Assembly (NCBI GenBank): GCA_902574225.1
Contig: CACGMO010000009.1
Location: 1-64,000 of the forward strand
DNA length: 64,000 nucleotides
DNA from: an uncultured Alphaproteobacteria bacterium
GTDB taxonomy: Bacteria; Pseudomonadota; Alphaproteobacteria; Rhodobacterales; Rhodobacteraceae
Direction: 5' to 3'
In this document: positions 1 through 8,873 of the stretch, one piece after another
Layout: the number at the start of each line of letters is the position of its first letter
How positions within the stretch are numbered: position 1 is the stretch's first letter
Position numbers and translations under genes: made by a program
The notes under the pieces: model-generated
What the model was told of the DNA's origin: nothing
The model's input: only the letters and a program-made list of their open reading frames with translations
Databases searched by the model: none

Positions 1-1
1 T

Positions 2-1276
2 GTTGCTGCGGCTCTGGTTGTAATTGTAGGAGTGTTTTTCTTCATCAATTCAAACGAAAATGAAGCTCAAAAACCTTTGGTTATGGATACCTCAAAACCA
101 GTTATCATGGTTGCACCAATAAAAGCTACAGGATTGTCCGAGGATCAACAGGGATTTGCTAGAGGTATCACTGAAAGCATGATTTCCACATTTGCAAGTT
201 ATAATGGGTTAAGAGTTCTTTCTAGTAGCACGAGCTACCATAGTGAAAAGACCAATATGACGGATCAAGCCATACGGGATGAATATGGTGTTAATTTCAT
301 TATAAGAGGTTCAATGCAAGTAATGGGCAAAAATGCCCGATTAAATTTGGAAATTTCAGATCTTAAAATAGGAGAGATAGTAGAAACAAAAAAACGTGAT
401 TTTATTTTGGACGAAATCTTTAAAGTTCAAGATGAACTGAGTGACCAAATTCTTGAAATCCTTCAGATAGACCTTGGGTCTGGTAGTCATCTCAAAATGT
501 GGGTAAGCAGATTTGACTCCATGGAAGACTTCACAAAATTTTTAAATTGGATCCAATTATGGAGAACTTATGATTCAAAGAGTCATGCAAAAGCTCAAGA
601 AATTTTGGATGATTTAAGGAACCGGTATGGTGAAGAACATACTACCATTTATGTTTTAGAGTCTTGGCAGATCCACCAACGACTAGATTTGAACCTTTCC
701 AAAAATAAGGAAGAAGATCTTGAACGATTAAAGTACATAGTTAATAGAAACATTGACCTTCACCCAGAAAACTCTGATGCTTACAACGCACGCGCATTAA
801 TTGGCCTCAGACGCTTTGGGTTCTCTTGTGAACAAGCTATTGCTGATATTGATACAGCAGAAAAGAAAGGTAGCAATCAAGAAACACTGCTAATTGGTTC
901 TGGTGTTTACAGCAGATGTGGGCAAATAGAGGAAGCTATTGAACGTCTACAAGAGCTATTAAGAATAGTGCCGAATGATCCAGGTTGGTTTCAAACCGGT
1001 CTATTGGTAACTCAACTTTACGAAAACGGTCAACATTCCGAAATTTATGAATTAATCGGGCAAAAAATAGCAGCGAGTGACATGAACTCAAGGGTTTTAG
1101 CCATTTATTCAATATTAGAGTTTAAAAAAGGAAATAAAAAAGACGCAGTAGAATATTTCCTCAGATCTAAAAAAAACGGTTTTAATAACAGTCGACTTGA
1201 TTCTATAAGAAATGAGAAGATTAGAACAGAGGCTTTGAAGATATTAGAAGAGATTGAAAGACTATCTAAGAGTTGA
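2..1276 (+). CDS. TolB-like/TPR membrane protein, 3' part (possibly C-terminal half of a class III cyclase)
   Basis: The frame is already open at base 2 and runs in from outside the window, so this is the C-terminal part of a longer protein; the GTG at 32 is not a convincing start. The first visible residues (VAAALVVIVGVFFF) are a transmembrane helix. About 100 residues follow that look like the TolB-N/FlgO-like domain found after the membrane anchor in many alphaproteobacterial adenylate/guanylate cyclase-type regulators (ARGITESMISTF, LRVLSSSTSY, FIIRGSMQ). The rest is helical with TPR-like repeats. In that family the N-terminus outside the window would be a cyclase or a winged-helix domain; this is inference. 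It ends 22 bp before the convergent Rieske gene. Confidence 0.6.
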   Translation, partial: VAAALVVIVGVFFFINSNENEAQKPLVMDTSKPVIMVAPIKATGLSEDQQGFARGITESMISTFASYNGLRVLSSSTSYHSEKTNMTDQAIRDEYGVNFIIRGSMQVMGKNARLNLEISDLKIGEIVETKKRDFILDEIFKVQDELSDQILEILQIDLGSGSHLKMWVSRFDSMEDFTKFLNWIQLWRTYDSKSHAKAQEILDDLRNRYGEEHTTIYVLESWQIHQRLDLNLSKNKEEDLERLKYIVNRNIDLHPENSDAYNARALIGLRRFGFSCEQAIADIDTAEKKGSNQETLLIGSGVYSRCGQIEEAIERLQELLRIVPNDPGWFQTGLLVTQLYENGQHSEIYELIGQKIAASDMNSRVLAIYSILEFKKGNKKDAVEYFLRSKKNGFNNSRLDSIRNEKIRTEALKILEEIERLSKS

Positions 1277-1298
1277 ATTTTTTAGTTTCAGCAGGTTG

Positions 1299-2390
1299 TC
1301 ATTTTTGTAAACTTCGTCCCTCTTCAGAAAGTTTTTTATTTAGTAGCTTTCTTACCAATATACCAGCACCATCTGCGCCAAGAGTTACCTCAAGGTAGCT
1401 CATGCCAGTGGGATCATCCTGAATTTGCTTCTGCATTATTTCTAATAGGTGCTTATCTTCATCGAATGCGGCTGTAACGCTATTTTTTGTCTTATTAATA
1501 ACATCTTCGTTTAGTTGAGGCACATCAAACGCTGCCCCCCAAAAATAATGTGTCTCTCCTTTTTTTCCGGGAGTAACTATATGGCAACCACGCATAATAA
1601 ACTTTGATCTAGCTCCTTCCTCTGGATTAGGATCGGTCACATTCCAATCAGAAAATGATATGGCCAAGGTAGGCATTCTACCTACTTGCTTTCTCAAAAT
1701 TGGTTTATCCTCTGGCAGGCCCATTCCAGCACAAAACAATGGGGAAAGAGGTGCTAAATCAAATTCTTGTTCATAACAGATTGTTTCACCATCTAAATAA
1801 CTATCCGGAGCTGTTATCCAGTCATTTTGCTTGAAAGTATTCTTATGGAGAAAAGCAATATGTGTTAAATCCATGACATTTTCTCTTATTAAAACCCAAT
1901 TTGCTTTTACATCATAGTAGCCGCCTAAAAAGGTCCAATCATTATCCGTTTGATAGCTGACATCTGGAGGCTCACAATCTATAGCGTCCTGATCACCCAT
2001 CCAAATCCAAAGAAAAGCACCGCGTTCCAAAACCTTGAATGAGGGTATTTGGGCAGTCTTTGGCATCATCTTTTGAGTTGGGGCTTTTGTGCAGTGTCCT
2101 TCGATATTGAATTGCATGCCGTGATAAGGACAAATAATTTTGTTTCCCTCAACATGTCCTTCAGATAAAGGTGCCCACCTATGTGGACATCGATCATATA
2201 ATGCTGCAGGAGTGCCATCCTCTAAGCGATATAGTACAACTGGAGTTTCAAGTAGCCAACGCGGAATCGGTTTTTCTTTTATCTCGTCGGAGCGCGCTGC
2301 AACCCACCACATATTTCTTGGATAGTTATCCTCGAGCATACCATTTGGTATTCTTTGTCCTATAAACTTTTGTTCGCTAGAGTCTTTCAA
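1299..2390 (-). CDS. Rieske [2Fe-2S] aromatic ring-hydroxylating oxygenase, VanA/phthalate-dioxygenase type
   Basis: Predicted terminal oxygenase subunit of a Rieske non-heme iron monooxygenase or O-demethylase. The N-terminal Rieske domain has C68-P-H70 and C87-P-Y-H90 as cluster ligands; the catalytic domain has the mononuclear iron motif D174-L-T-H177-x4-H182. The 363-residue length fits the VanA/PobA-oxygenase group, which works with a separate flavin/ferredoxin reductase; none lies nearby. The start shown is TTG and the frame stays open upstream, so the true N-terminus is uncertain; the conserved family start (YPRNMWWVAA) is at residue 23. The substrate cannot be told from sequence; methoxylated or carboxylated aromatics are family-typical. 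It stands alone on the minus strand. Confidence 0.85.
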   Translation of the reverse strand: MKDSSEQKFIGQRIPNGMLEDNYPRNMWWVAARSDEIKEKPIPRWLLETPVVLYRLEDGTPAALYDRCPHRWAPLSEGHVEGNKIICPYHGMQFNIEGHCTKAPTQKMMPKTAQIPSFKVLERGAFLWIWMGDQDAIDCEPPDVSYQTDNDWTFLGGYYDVKANWVLIRENVMDLTHIAFLHKNTFKQNDWITAPDSYLDGETICYEQEFDLAPLSPLFCAGMGLPEDKPILRKQVGRMPTLAISFSDWNVTDPNPEEGARSKFIMRGCHIVTPGKKGETHYFWGAAFDVPQLNEDVINKTKNSVTAAFDEDKHLLEIMQKQIQDDPTGMSYLEVTLGADGAGILVRKLLNKKLSEEGRSLQK

Positions 2391-2541
2391 TATTTTATCC
2401 CAGTCTGAAAAATCTATTTCTATAATAACATAAGAAGATATAGAGCTAAATTGGTTTTTGTTGAAAATAGATTTTAAAATATCAGGGAAAATATAAACTC
2501 AATTGTTATTGGATATAATTAATTTAATTAAGGAGAAGGGA

Positions 2542-2778
2542 ATGAGTGTTGCACGAATAAATATGTTAGAATTTGAGACAGAGGATGATCTAAATAAAAG
2601 AGCTGAATTGTATGAAAAGGATGCGCCTACGCTTTTTCCAACTGCTGAGATCCTATTGACTATAAAAACGGGCCCAACCACAGCAATGTCGGTCTCCATT
2701 TACCCAGATAAGCAATCGGCTGAGGAATCTCTTATCCGAAGGGATAAACATTTTAAAACTGCAGAAATACAGCCATGA
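2542..2778 (+). CDS. small conserved-looking protein, possible dimeric alpha/beta-barrel fold
   Basis: A 78-residue protein with ATG at 2542, placed 5-6 bases after a clear ribosome site (AAGGAGAAGGG). The frame is open further upstream, but this SD decides the start. The sequence (beta strand, charged helix, AEILLTIKTGP, TAMSVSIYPDKQSAEES) has the beta-alpha-beta-beta look of antibiotic-monooxygenase-like ferredoxin-fold proteins, but I recognise no family signature. It is monocistronic between two minus-strand genes. The function is unknown. Confidence 0.65.
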   Translation: MSVARINMLEFETEDDLNKRAELYEKDAPTLFPTAEILLTIKTGPTTAMSVSIYPDKQSAEESLIRRDKHFKTAEIQP

Positions 2779-2826
2779 GAGGCTTGGTATCTAGAAGGAA
2801 AAGTAGTTCAAAGGCATATAAAATAA

Positions 2827-3516
2827 TTATTCTTGATTATGTTCAATCAACGCTTCGAGATTTGGCTCATAAATTCGGGCAGGTCTGTGATTTCCTTCTC
2901 TAAACTTATCCGTTTCTCTAACTAATCCCTTACCGTCTGAATAATTTTTCAACCATAAACGAAAATTCCTTTTGTTCTTAGGACTAAATTTTTGTCCCCC
3001 AAAAGCAGCAAATGTTTGTTGTAATTCTGTTAATGTAAAACCATCTTTATGAAAAGCAAAAGCTAGAGAGGGCTTTCTCTCTATTAATAGCCGTGAATAT
3101 TTAATCCCATCACTACAAATTTTATTATGATCAAAACATAAGTCTGGCAAACTATCCACATTAAACCAATTAACATCAAAAACATCAGAGTTTGCCCTAA
3201 TCCTCAACTTTCCTGAAGGATGTACCGCTAAATAGGCAACTGAAATTACTTGATGTCGATTGTCTCTACTTGGATCGCTATAATTAGCAAAATGACTAAT
3301 ATAGGGAACTCGAATTCCTGTTTCTTCGTATAATTCTCTTTGTGCGCATTGATCAAGATCTTCACCTTTTTCTAAAAAACCGCCAGGCAGTGCCCATCCA
3401 TTTTCATGATCCAAGCGTTTGACAAGTAAAACTGAAAGTTTTTTTTGTCTTAGAGACAATAAAACAATGTCTGCTGCAACGGAGGGATGCCAATAATTTG
3501 ATTCAAAGAAAGCCAT
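2827..3516 (-). CDS. NUDIX hydrolase with C-terminal winged helix, NrtR-like
   Basis: Residues about 10-140 are a Nudix domain with a complete Nudix box: G46-x5-E52-x7-R60-E61-L-x-E64-E65-x-G67-I. Residues about 150-225 (FTLTELQQTFAAFGG..., KNKRNFRLWLKNY) match the winged-helix domain of the NrtR/ADP-ribose-sensing regulators. In NrtR repressors the Nudix domain often binds ADP-ribose without hydrolysing it and controls NAD or sugar-pentose genes. Here the box is intact, so hydrolysis is possible. The ATG at 3516 directly adjoins an inverted repeat (3518-3538) that could be an autoregulatory operator. No NAD biosynthesis gene is adjacent, so the target is not evident. Confidence 0.8.
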   Translation of the reverse strand: MAFFESNYWHPSVAADIVLLSLRQKKLSVLLVKRLDHENGWALPGGFLEKGEDLDQCAQRELYEETGIRVPYISHFANYSDPSRDNRHQVISVAYLAVHPSGKLRIRANSDVFDVNWFNVDSLPDLCFDHNKICSDGIKYSRLLIERKPSLAFAFHKDGFTLTELQQTFAAFGGQKFSPKNKRNFRLWLKNYSDGKGLVRETDKFREGNHRPARIYEPNLEALIEHNQE

Positions 3517-3517
3517 G

Positions 3518-3538
3518 TAAGTATTATATACATACTAA
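3518..3538. promoter_or_regulatory. inverted repeat at the nrtR-like start, candidate operator
   Basis: TAAGTAT - 7 bases - ATACTAA: six of seven positions pair as an inverted repeat (inner arms AGTAT/ATACT are perfect). It lies immediately upstream of the NrtR-like start codon and in the gap before the plus-strand nitronate monooxygenase gene. Its position would suit repression of its own gene. The AT-rich background makes chance occurrence possible. Confidence 0.3.
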
Positions 3539-3632
3539 GTAAAAATAACTATAAATTTGTTAAATATTAAAGTAATTGTTGAACTTCACATCCGAATTTC
3601 CTAAACGGAAAGATAAATTTTAAGAGCAACCG

Positions 3633-4586
3633 ATGTCTAATAAAATTCTTTTCTCGATTAAAAAGCGCTTAAAGCTACCGGCGGTAGTAGCTCCGATGTT
3701 TCTTGTTTCAGGGCCTGACGCTGTGATCCAATCATGCAAAGAAGGCCTTATGGGATGTTTTCCTGGCCCAAACGCCCGTTCTATTGATGATTTAAGAAGT
3801 TGGTTTGAAATAATCGATACTAAATTAAACCAAGAAGATGCCCCATGGGCATTTAATATGATAACCCACAACAGCTATGGACGCTTTGATCAAGAAATTA
3901 CACTTGTTGAAGAATTTAAACCAAAAATAGTTATCACAGCTCTTGGAGGACCGCATAGGGTGACACAGCAGGTTCATGCATATGGTGGACTAGTATTTGC
4001 GGATGTTAACTCTCCCTCTTTTGCAAGAAAGGCAATTGATAGGGGTGCCGATGGCTTAGTGCTTGTTTGTACCGGTGCTGGTGGCCACACTGGTGAGTAT
4101 GCCTTGATGCCCTTTCTCGATGAAGTAAGATCGTTTTTTGATGGCCCTATAATGGTAGGTGGTGGAATTAGCAATGGTAGGAGCATACGTGCTGCTGAAA
4201 CCCTTGGTATTGATTTTGCCTATATAGGTACAAGATTTCTGGCAGCTCAAGAAACGTTAATATCCGATGCCTACAGACAAATGGTCTGGGACAGTAAAAT
4301 GGAAGACTTGATCCAATCGCGTGCCATCACGGGAGCACTTGGAAACTGGATGAAAGCAAGCGTCGAAGCTTCTGGGCTATCTCTTGACGATACAAAGAAA
4401 ATAGCAAAAATTGATTTTTCAGGAGATATGCATGCGGGATCAAAAGCGTGGAAAACAGTCTGGAGTGCTGGGCAAGGCGTTGGAAACGTTAAAAAACCAG
4501 AAACAATTAAAGAAATTATAGACATTTTGAAAAAAGAGTATGAAACAGCCGTTAAGCTTCAGTCAAAAGGGAGTCAATATTTGTAG
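3633..4586 (+). CDS. nitronate monooxygenase / 2-nitropropane dioxygenase family protein
   Basis: FMN-binding TIM-barrel protein of the NMO/2-NPD family, 317 residues. Family marks seen: an N-terminal PAVVAPMFLVSGP strand, a central HTGEY stretch after VCTGAGG, and the phosphate-binding GGGISNGRSIRAAETLGIDFAYIGTRF segment near residue 178. Family members oxidise alkyl nitronates, for example detoxifying propionate-3-nitronate, but many homologues, including FabK-like enoyl reductases, share this fold, so the reaction is not certain. ATG 3633 follows AAGAGCAACCG. It lies 97 bp upstream of a Rieske gene on the same strand and may be co-expressed with it. Confidence 0.8.
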   Translation: MSNKILFSIKKRLKLPAVVAPMFLVSGPDAVIQSCKEGLMGCFPGPNARSIDDLRSWFEIIDTKLNQEDAPWAFNMITHNSYGRFDQEITLVEEFKPKIVITALGGPHRVTQQVHAYGGLVFADVNSPSFARKAIDRGADGLVLVCTGAGGHTGEYALMPFLDEVRSFFDGPIMVGGGISNGRSIRAAETLGIDFAYIGTRFLAAQETLISDAYRQMVWDSKMEDLIQSRAITGALGNWMKASVEASGLSLDDTKKIAKIDFSGDMHAGSKAWKTVWSAGQGVGNVKKPETIKEIIDILKKEYETAVKLQSKGSQYL

Positions 4587-4683
4587 GGTATTTATTTGAC
4601 GCTTGAAGCTTATGATTTGTAGTTTCAAATAAAATATAAGTTATGATATTATCTAAGTTGAAGATAAGTCTTAAAGAAAAAAA

Positions 4684-5838
4684 ATGGTAACAAAAGAAGA
4701 AAAACAAATTATTGAGCAAATACTTGAGTATTGTGAAACCGGTAAAACTTCTATGACTGATGAAATAATGCATAATCCGGTTTCTAATTACAATGATCCA
4801 AAAAAATTGAATGCTGAAATCAATACACTTTTTCGTGAGTTTCCAATTATTGTTGCGCATGTAAGCGAATTATCGGAACCCGGAAAGTTTATCACCCACA
4901 ATGATACCGGAGTACCAATATTAGTTACAAGAAATAATGACAATAAGTTAAAAGCTTTCATGAATGTTTGCCGACATAGGGGCGCAAAAGTCGAAGGGCG
5001 TGAGTGTGGAAAAGCTAAGACTTTTTCATGTCCGTATCATAGCTGGACTTATGACCTCAATGGAAAATTAAGAGGAATGCCACAACCATTTGGGTTTGAT
5101 AACTTAGATAAAAGCAAGTATGGACTCAAGGAATTGCCAGTATACGAGCATTTTGGAATGGTATGGGTTAGACCATCTGCAGATGCAAAGCGGGTAGATA
5201 TGGCAAAATGGTTGGCTCCGATGGAGAGTCAATTTAATGCTTTGAACTTAGATAATCATATAATTTACAAAAAATGGACGCTGCCAAGAAACATGAGCTG
5301 GAGATTAGCTTTGGAGGGCTTTCAAGAAAATTATCATTTTTGCTCAGCGCATGAACATACTGCGTGTTCTGGGTACCTAGATAATCAAAGCGTTTTTACC
5401 AATCACTATCCCCATGTGCGTCACTCAGTTCCATTATGGAATATAAGGGAGCTTAAAGGCAAACCACAAGAAGAATGGACATATAGAAAATATTTTATGA
5501 CACAAAATTATTTATTTCCATGTAACTTTGTCCAAATTATGACAGACCATGTCTATGTACATTCAATAATCCCAACGGGTCCAGGCACTTGTGTATTTAA
5601 ATGTATGATGCTTATATCTGAACCAGCAAATACAGATAAGGCTAAACAATATTGGGAAAAAAATTACAATGTTGTCAAAGAAGTGTTTAATGAGGATTTT
5701 GAGATTGGCGAGGCCATTCAGGCAGGCTTGTCAACGAATGCAAATGATAACTTTATTTTTGGCAAATATGAATGTGGATTGCATTGGGGACAGCAAGCTA
5801 TAGATGATGCTCTAGAGGGACGATTAAAAGCAAGCTAA
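4684..5838 (+). CDS. Rieske aromatic ring-hydroxylating dioxygenase, alpha-subunit type
   Basis: 384-residue terminal oxygenase. The Rieske ligands are C96-R-H98 and C116-P-Y-H119. The catalytic domain carries the E-G-F-x-E-N-Y-H-x4-H iron motif near residues 220-232. The length and pattern fit the choline/carnitine/phenylpropionate-type alpha-subunit family rather than the VanA type at 1.3-2.4 kb. No beta subunit, ferredoxin or reductase follows; the next gene is convergent pepT after 25 bp. Electron partners must therefore be elsewhere. The ATG at 4684 sits in an A-rich leader without a strong SD. Confidence 0.85.
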   Translation: MVTKEEKQIIEQILEYCETGKTSMTDEIMHNPVSNYNDPKKLNAEINTLFREFPIIVAHVSELSEPGKFITHNDTGVPILVTRNNDNKLKAFMNVCRHRGAKVEGRECGKAKTFSCPYHSWTYDLNGKLRGMPQPFGFDNLDKSKYGLKELPVYEHFGMVWVRPSADAKRVDMAKWLAPMESQFNALNLDNHIIYKKWTLPRNMSWRLALEGFQENYHFCSAHEHTACSGYLDNQSVFTNHYPHVRHSVPLWNIRELKGKPQEEWTYRKYFMTQNYLFPCNFVQIMTDHVYVHSIIPTGPGTCVFKCMMLISEPANTDKAKQYWEKNYNVVKEVFNEDFEIGEAIQAGLSTNANDNFIFGKYECGLHWGQQAIDDALEGRLKAS

Positions 5839-5863
5839 TTACTCCTTCAATCTTAAAAAACAG

Positions 5864-7105
5864 CTAATTTTCTTTTGAAAACTCCTTTATGATTTCCAAA
5901 CATAAATGTGTAGCTTTTTCCATATCTTGAACGGAAATCCACTCTAAAGGACCATGAATGTTTTGCATGCCCGTGAATAGGTTTGGCGTAGGTATACCCA
6001 ACTCAGTTAACAACGATCCGTCTGTGCCACCTCTTATAGCTTTTGAGTAAGGGACAATATCTAAGTTTTCCATAGCTTTCTTAGCTATCTCAACAGGCCT
6101 CATATTCTTCTCAAGCCAATAACGCATGTTTCTGTATTGTGGTGTAATTTCGCAGGTAATTTCTGCTCTTGGCTCTGAGGAGTTAATCACCTCACATACC
6201 TGCTTTAAAAGATCACCTTTCTCTTTTAAGCCCGCAAGCTCAAAATCACGTAAAATAAAGCGAAGCGTCATTTGAGAGGACCCTCCAACCATATCTGTAG
6301 CATGAATAAAACCTTCGTTATCTTCCGTAGTTTCTGGAGTAAGAGTGGTTTGAGGCAAAGTACTAATAAGCTTTGCTGCAATGTGGATAGCATTTACCAA
6401 CTTATCTTTAGCTAAACCAGGGTGTATCGATACACCTTTAATTTTGACCTCCGCTTTATCTGCAGAAAAGGTTTCATATTCTAAGTCTCCGATTTTACCC
6501 CCATCAAAGGTGTATGCCGTGTCTACGCCGAGATCAGTAGCCAATTGGTTTTTTACACCACGACCTATTTCTTCATCTGGAGTAAATGCCACCCGGATGG
6601 GACCATGATTTAGTTCAGAACTTTGTAATAAGTGATTAATTGCTGTCATTATTATCGAGACACCAGCTTTATCATCAGCTCCAAGTAATGTAGTTCCGGA
6701 CGCGGTTATGATATCATCACCCTTTTTATCCTTTAGGTATTCGAACTCATTTGGCGAAAGGGTCAACTCCGGATCATCAGGAAATGTGATATCTCCCCCA
6801 TTATAGCCCTTAATTAACCTCGGCTTAACACCTGAAGCATTGAATTGTGGTGCTGTATCCACATGCGCTAAAAATCCGACAGCTGGTGCTGATATATTTC
6901 CGGGCACTGTAGCTAATACTACTCCATAGTCCGTGAGCTTAACGTCTTCAACTCCTAAGCCAAGAAGCTCTTCCTTCAATAAGTTTAGCATATCAAGCTG
7001 TTGATCCGTACTCGGCGATTTATTGGAAAGCTCATCACTCTGACTGTCTATAGCAGTATACAGCATCAACCTTTCTGTTAGCTCGTCTTTAAATCCATTT
7101 TCCAT
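5864..7105 (-). CDS. pepT: peptidase T (tripeptide aminopeptidase, M20B)
   Basis: Cytoplasmic zinc aminopeptidase that removes the N-terminal residue from tripeptides. Family features are all present at the normal length of about 410 residues: the H-x-D metal motif in LAHVDTAPQ, the ATTLLGADDKAG-like segment, the catalytic/metal pair in PDEEIGRG, and the C-terminal IHGPLEW. ATG 7105 follows a good SD (TTAGGAGTACTA). It is the last gene of a minus-strand operon phzF-like / arginase-like / pepT, 17 bp after the arginase-like gene, which suggests joint use in amino-acid or peptide catabolism. Confidence 0.92.
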   Translation of the reverse strand: MENGFKDELTERLMLYTAIDSQSDELSNKSPSTDQQLDMLNLLKEELLGLGVEDVKLTDYGVVLATVPGNISAPAVGFLAHVDTAPQFNASGVKPRLIKGYNGGDITFPDDPELTLSPNEFEYLKDKKGDDIITASGTTLLGADDKAGVSIIMTAINHLLQSSELNHGPIRVAFTPDEEIGRGVKNQLATDLGVDTAYTFDGGKIGDLEYETFSADKAEVKIKGVSIHPGLAKDKLVNAIHIAAKLISTLPQTTLTPETTEDNEGFIHATDMVGGSSQMTLRFILRDFELAGLKEKGDLLKQVCEVINSSEPRAEITCEITPQYRNMRYWLEKNMRPVEIAKKAMENLDIVPYSKAIRGGTDGSLLTELGIPTPNLFTGMQNIHGPLEWISVQDMEKATHLCLEIIKEFSKEN

Positions 7106-7122
7106 TAGTACTCCTAATTTTT

Positions 7123-7935
7123 TTAGCTATTATCATGATAAATACGCGCAATTACTTCCTTCAATAATTTTGCGGCGACCATTGCCGTCAAATTATGAAA
7201 GTCTCTTTTTGGATTATACTCCACAATGTCGGCACCAATCAGCCGTCCCTTAAACCCAGCAATATAATCTATTACTTGACGTGTTGATAATCCACCCGGT
7301 TCAAAGTGAGAAACCCCTGGGGCATATGCTGGATCTAAAGCATCGATATCGATACTGCAGTATACAGGTTTTGAAAAGCTTAATGAACTACACTTACTGA
7401 GATCTTTCATTTGATACATCTCGACTTCAAATTTTTCTGCCTGTTCACGCTGATGTTTGTTCAAGGTTCGGATCCCTATTTGAACTAATCTATTAACCCT
7501 ACCTGTCTCCATTACTCTTGCAAAGGGTGACGCGTGACTGAGCTTATTATCTAATAAACTATCATAAAGATCTGGATGTGCATCAATATGGAGAATATCT
7601 AGGGCATCCCATATATCCAAATGAGCATCTAGAATGGGCCACGAAACCGAATGATCTCCACCTAAGGAAACCAGTTTTTGATTTGAAACCAAAACATCTT
7701 TTACAAAAGTTTTAATCTTTTTAAAGTTTTCTACTGCCACCTCACCTGCGAATTCGATATCGCCGAGGTCCTCCCAGATACCTTTTTGATCCAAGTTCAA
7801 ACCTGATTCAGAAAACAAATTTGAAGAAGCAGAATACAGTGCCTCTCTAATTAAAGGTGGAGCAGCACTCGACCCTCTCATAAAAGAGGAGTTTATATCG
7901 TCAGGAACCCCAAGTACTTTTATGGCTGGCTTCAT
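7123..7935 (-). CDS. arginase/agmatinase (ureohydrolase) family enzyme
   Basis: Binuclear-manganese ureohydrolase, 270 residues. The metal motifs are visible in order: GGDHS, DAHPD (HIDAHPDLYD) and SIDIDALDPAYAPG. It would hydrolyse a guanidino or formimino group (arginine, agmatine, guanidinobutyrate, formimidoyl-glutamate). The short length and the lack of a clear substrate loop leave this open. It lies 12 bp after the phzF-like gene and 17 bp before pepT, and the operon is divergent from the kynureninase operon, so an amino-acid degradative role is likely. Confidence 0.85.
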   Translation of the reverse strand: MKPAIKVLGVPDDINSSFMRGSSAAPPLIREALYSASSNLFSESGLNLDQKGIWEDLGDIEFAGEVAVENFKKIKTFVKDVLVSNQKLVSLGGDHSVSWPILDAHLDIWDALDILHIDAHPDLYDSLLDNKLSHASPFARVMETGRVNRLVQIGIRTLNKHQREQAEKFEVEMYQMKDLSKCSSLSFSKPVYCSIDIDALDPAYAPGVSHFEPGGLSTRQVIDYIAGFKGRLIGADIVEYNPKRDFHNLTAMVAAKLLKEVIARIYHDNS

Positions 7936-7947
7936 TGAATTGCCTTA

Positions 7948-8748
7948 TCAATCTTTACTATTTAAGTATATGTTCCCATCTAAGTAGCGCGCCGTATAGC
8001 CTCCAATAAATACCCGTTCCCCTTTAAGCTCACAAATGAGCGCTCCTCCTCTTTCAGAACATTGATAGGCCTTTAAATTATTCTTTTTTAAAATATCTGC
8101 CCAATAAGGAATGAGAAGAGTATGAGCCGAGCCAGTTACTGGGTCCTCATCTATTTTGGATTTTGGGTAAAAACATCGTGAAACAAAATCATACTCATCA
8201 CCCTGAGCACTGACAATCAATCCTCTTGCGTCGAGCTCGGATACTTTGCCCATGTTTACGGATATATTTCTAATACTAGCTTCATTATCTAAAATTGCTA
8301 AGTAATCATCACGACCCTTAAACAATTGCTGGATATTAGCCCCTACACTCTCTCTTATAACATTATTAATATCTTGTTCGATTGGTTCATCAGCGGGGAA
8401 ATCTAAAAAGATTTGCTCGCTTTTTTTAATTGTTTTCAGAAGACCTCTCTGTGCAGAAAAAGTAATCTCTTTTTGATCTCTATCCATATATTCGTCGAAC
8501 AAAACCCGAGCACTTGCCAATGTTGCGTGGCCGCACAACCCCATTTCACATTCGGGCGTAAACCACCTAATACCAAAAGGTTTAGTGTTAATGTTTATAA
8601 ATGCAGTCTCAGATAAATTATTTTCAGATGCTATATCCTGCATTACTCTGTCGGATAACCAATTATTAAGGATACAAACCGCGGCAGGATTACCCGAGAA
8701 TACTTTCTTAGAAAATGCATCTACCTGGTATATTGGAATAGATTTCAC
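7948..8748 (-). CDS. PhzF-family isomerase/epimerase
   Basis: 266-residue PhzF-like protein with the diaminopimelate-epimerase-type double hotdog fold. Family signatures: YQVDAFSKKVFSGNPAAVC at the N-terminus, NNLSETAF with the catalytic glutamate, GLCGHATLASA, and DPVTGSAH near the C-terminus. PhzF homologues isomerise phenazine precursors in pseudomonads, but most genomic members are uncharacterised. No phenazine genes are present here, so a different small-molecule substrate is likely. The start is GTG 8748. It leads the operon with the arginase-like gene and pepT and is divergent from kynU, sharing the 125-bp gap 8749-8873. Confidence 0.85.
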   Translation of the reverse strand: MKSIPIYQVDAFSKKVFSGNPAAVCILNNWLSDRVMQDIASENNLSETAFININTKPFGIRWFTPECEMGLCGHATLASARVLFDEYMDRDQKEITFSAQRGLLKTIKKSEQIFLDFPADEPIEQDINNVIRESVGANIQQLFKGRDDYLAILDNEASIRNISVNMGKVSELDARGLIVSAQGDEYDFVSRCFYPKSKIDEDPVTGSAHTLLIPYWADILKKNNLKAYQCSERGGALICELKGERVFIGGYTARYLDGNIYLNSKD

Positions 8749-8873
8749 GATAATAGGATCTTTCTCATTGTAAAATTATAAATCCATAAGTTTACTGTTT
8801 CAAATAGATTTCTCTATCCAAGAATAGTTAGATTTTATATAACAAGTAGATCATAATTTTAGCCGCAACTAAC

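Noticed and set aside
2140-2365. Two plus-strand frames of 61-64 codons opposite the first Rieske gene
   Set aside because: They lie antisense within the Rieske domain coding sequence, lack an SD and have no protein-like composition.
3974-4525. Minus-strand frames opposite the nitronate monooxygenase gene
   Set aside because: Mirror frames of a well-supported gene; proline/serine-rich readings typical of antisense translation.
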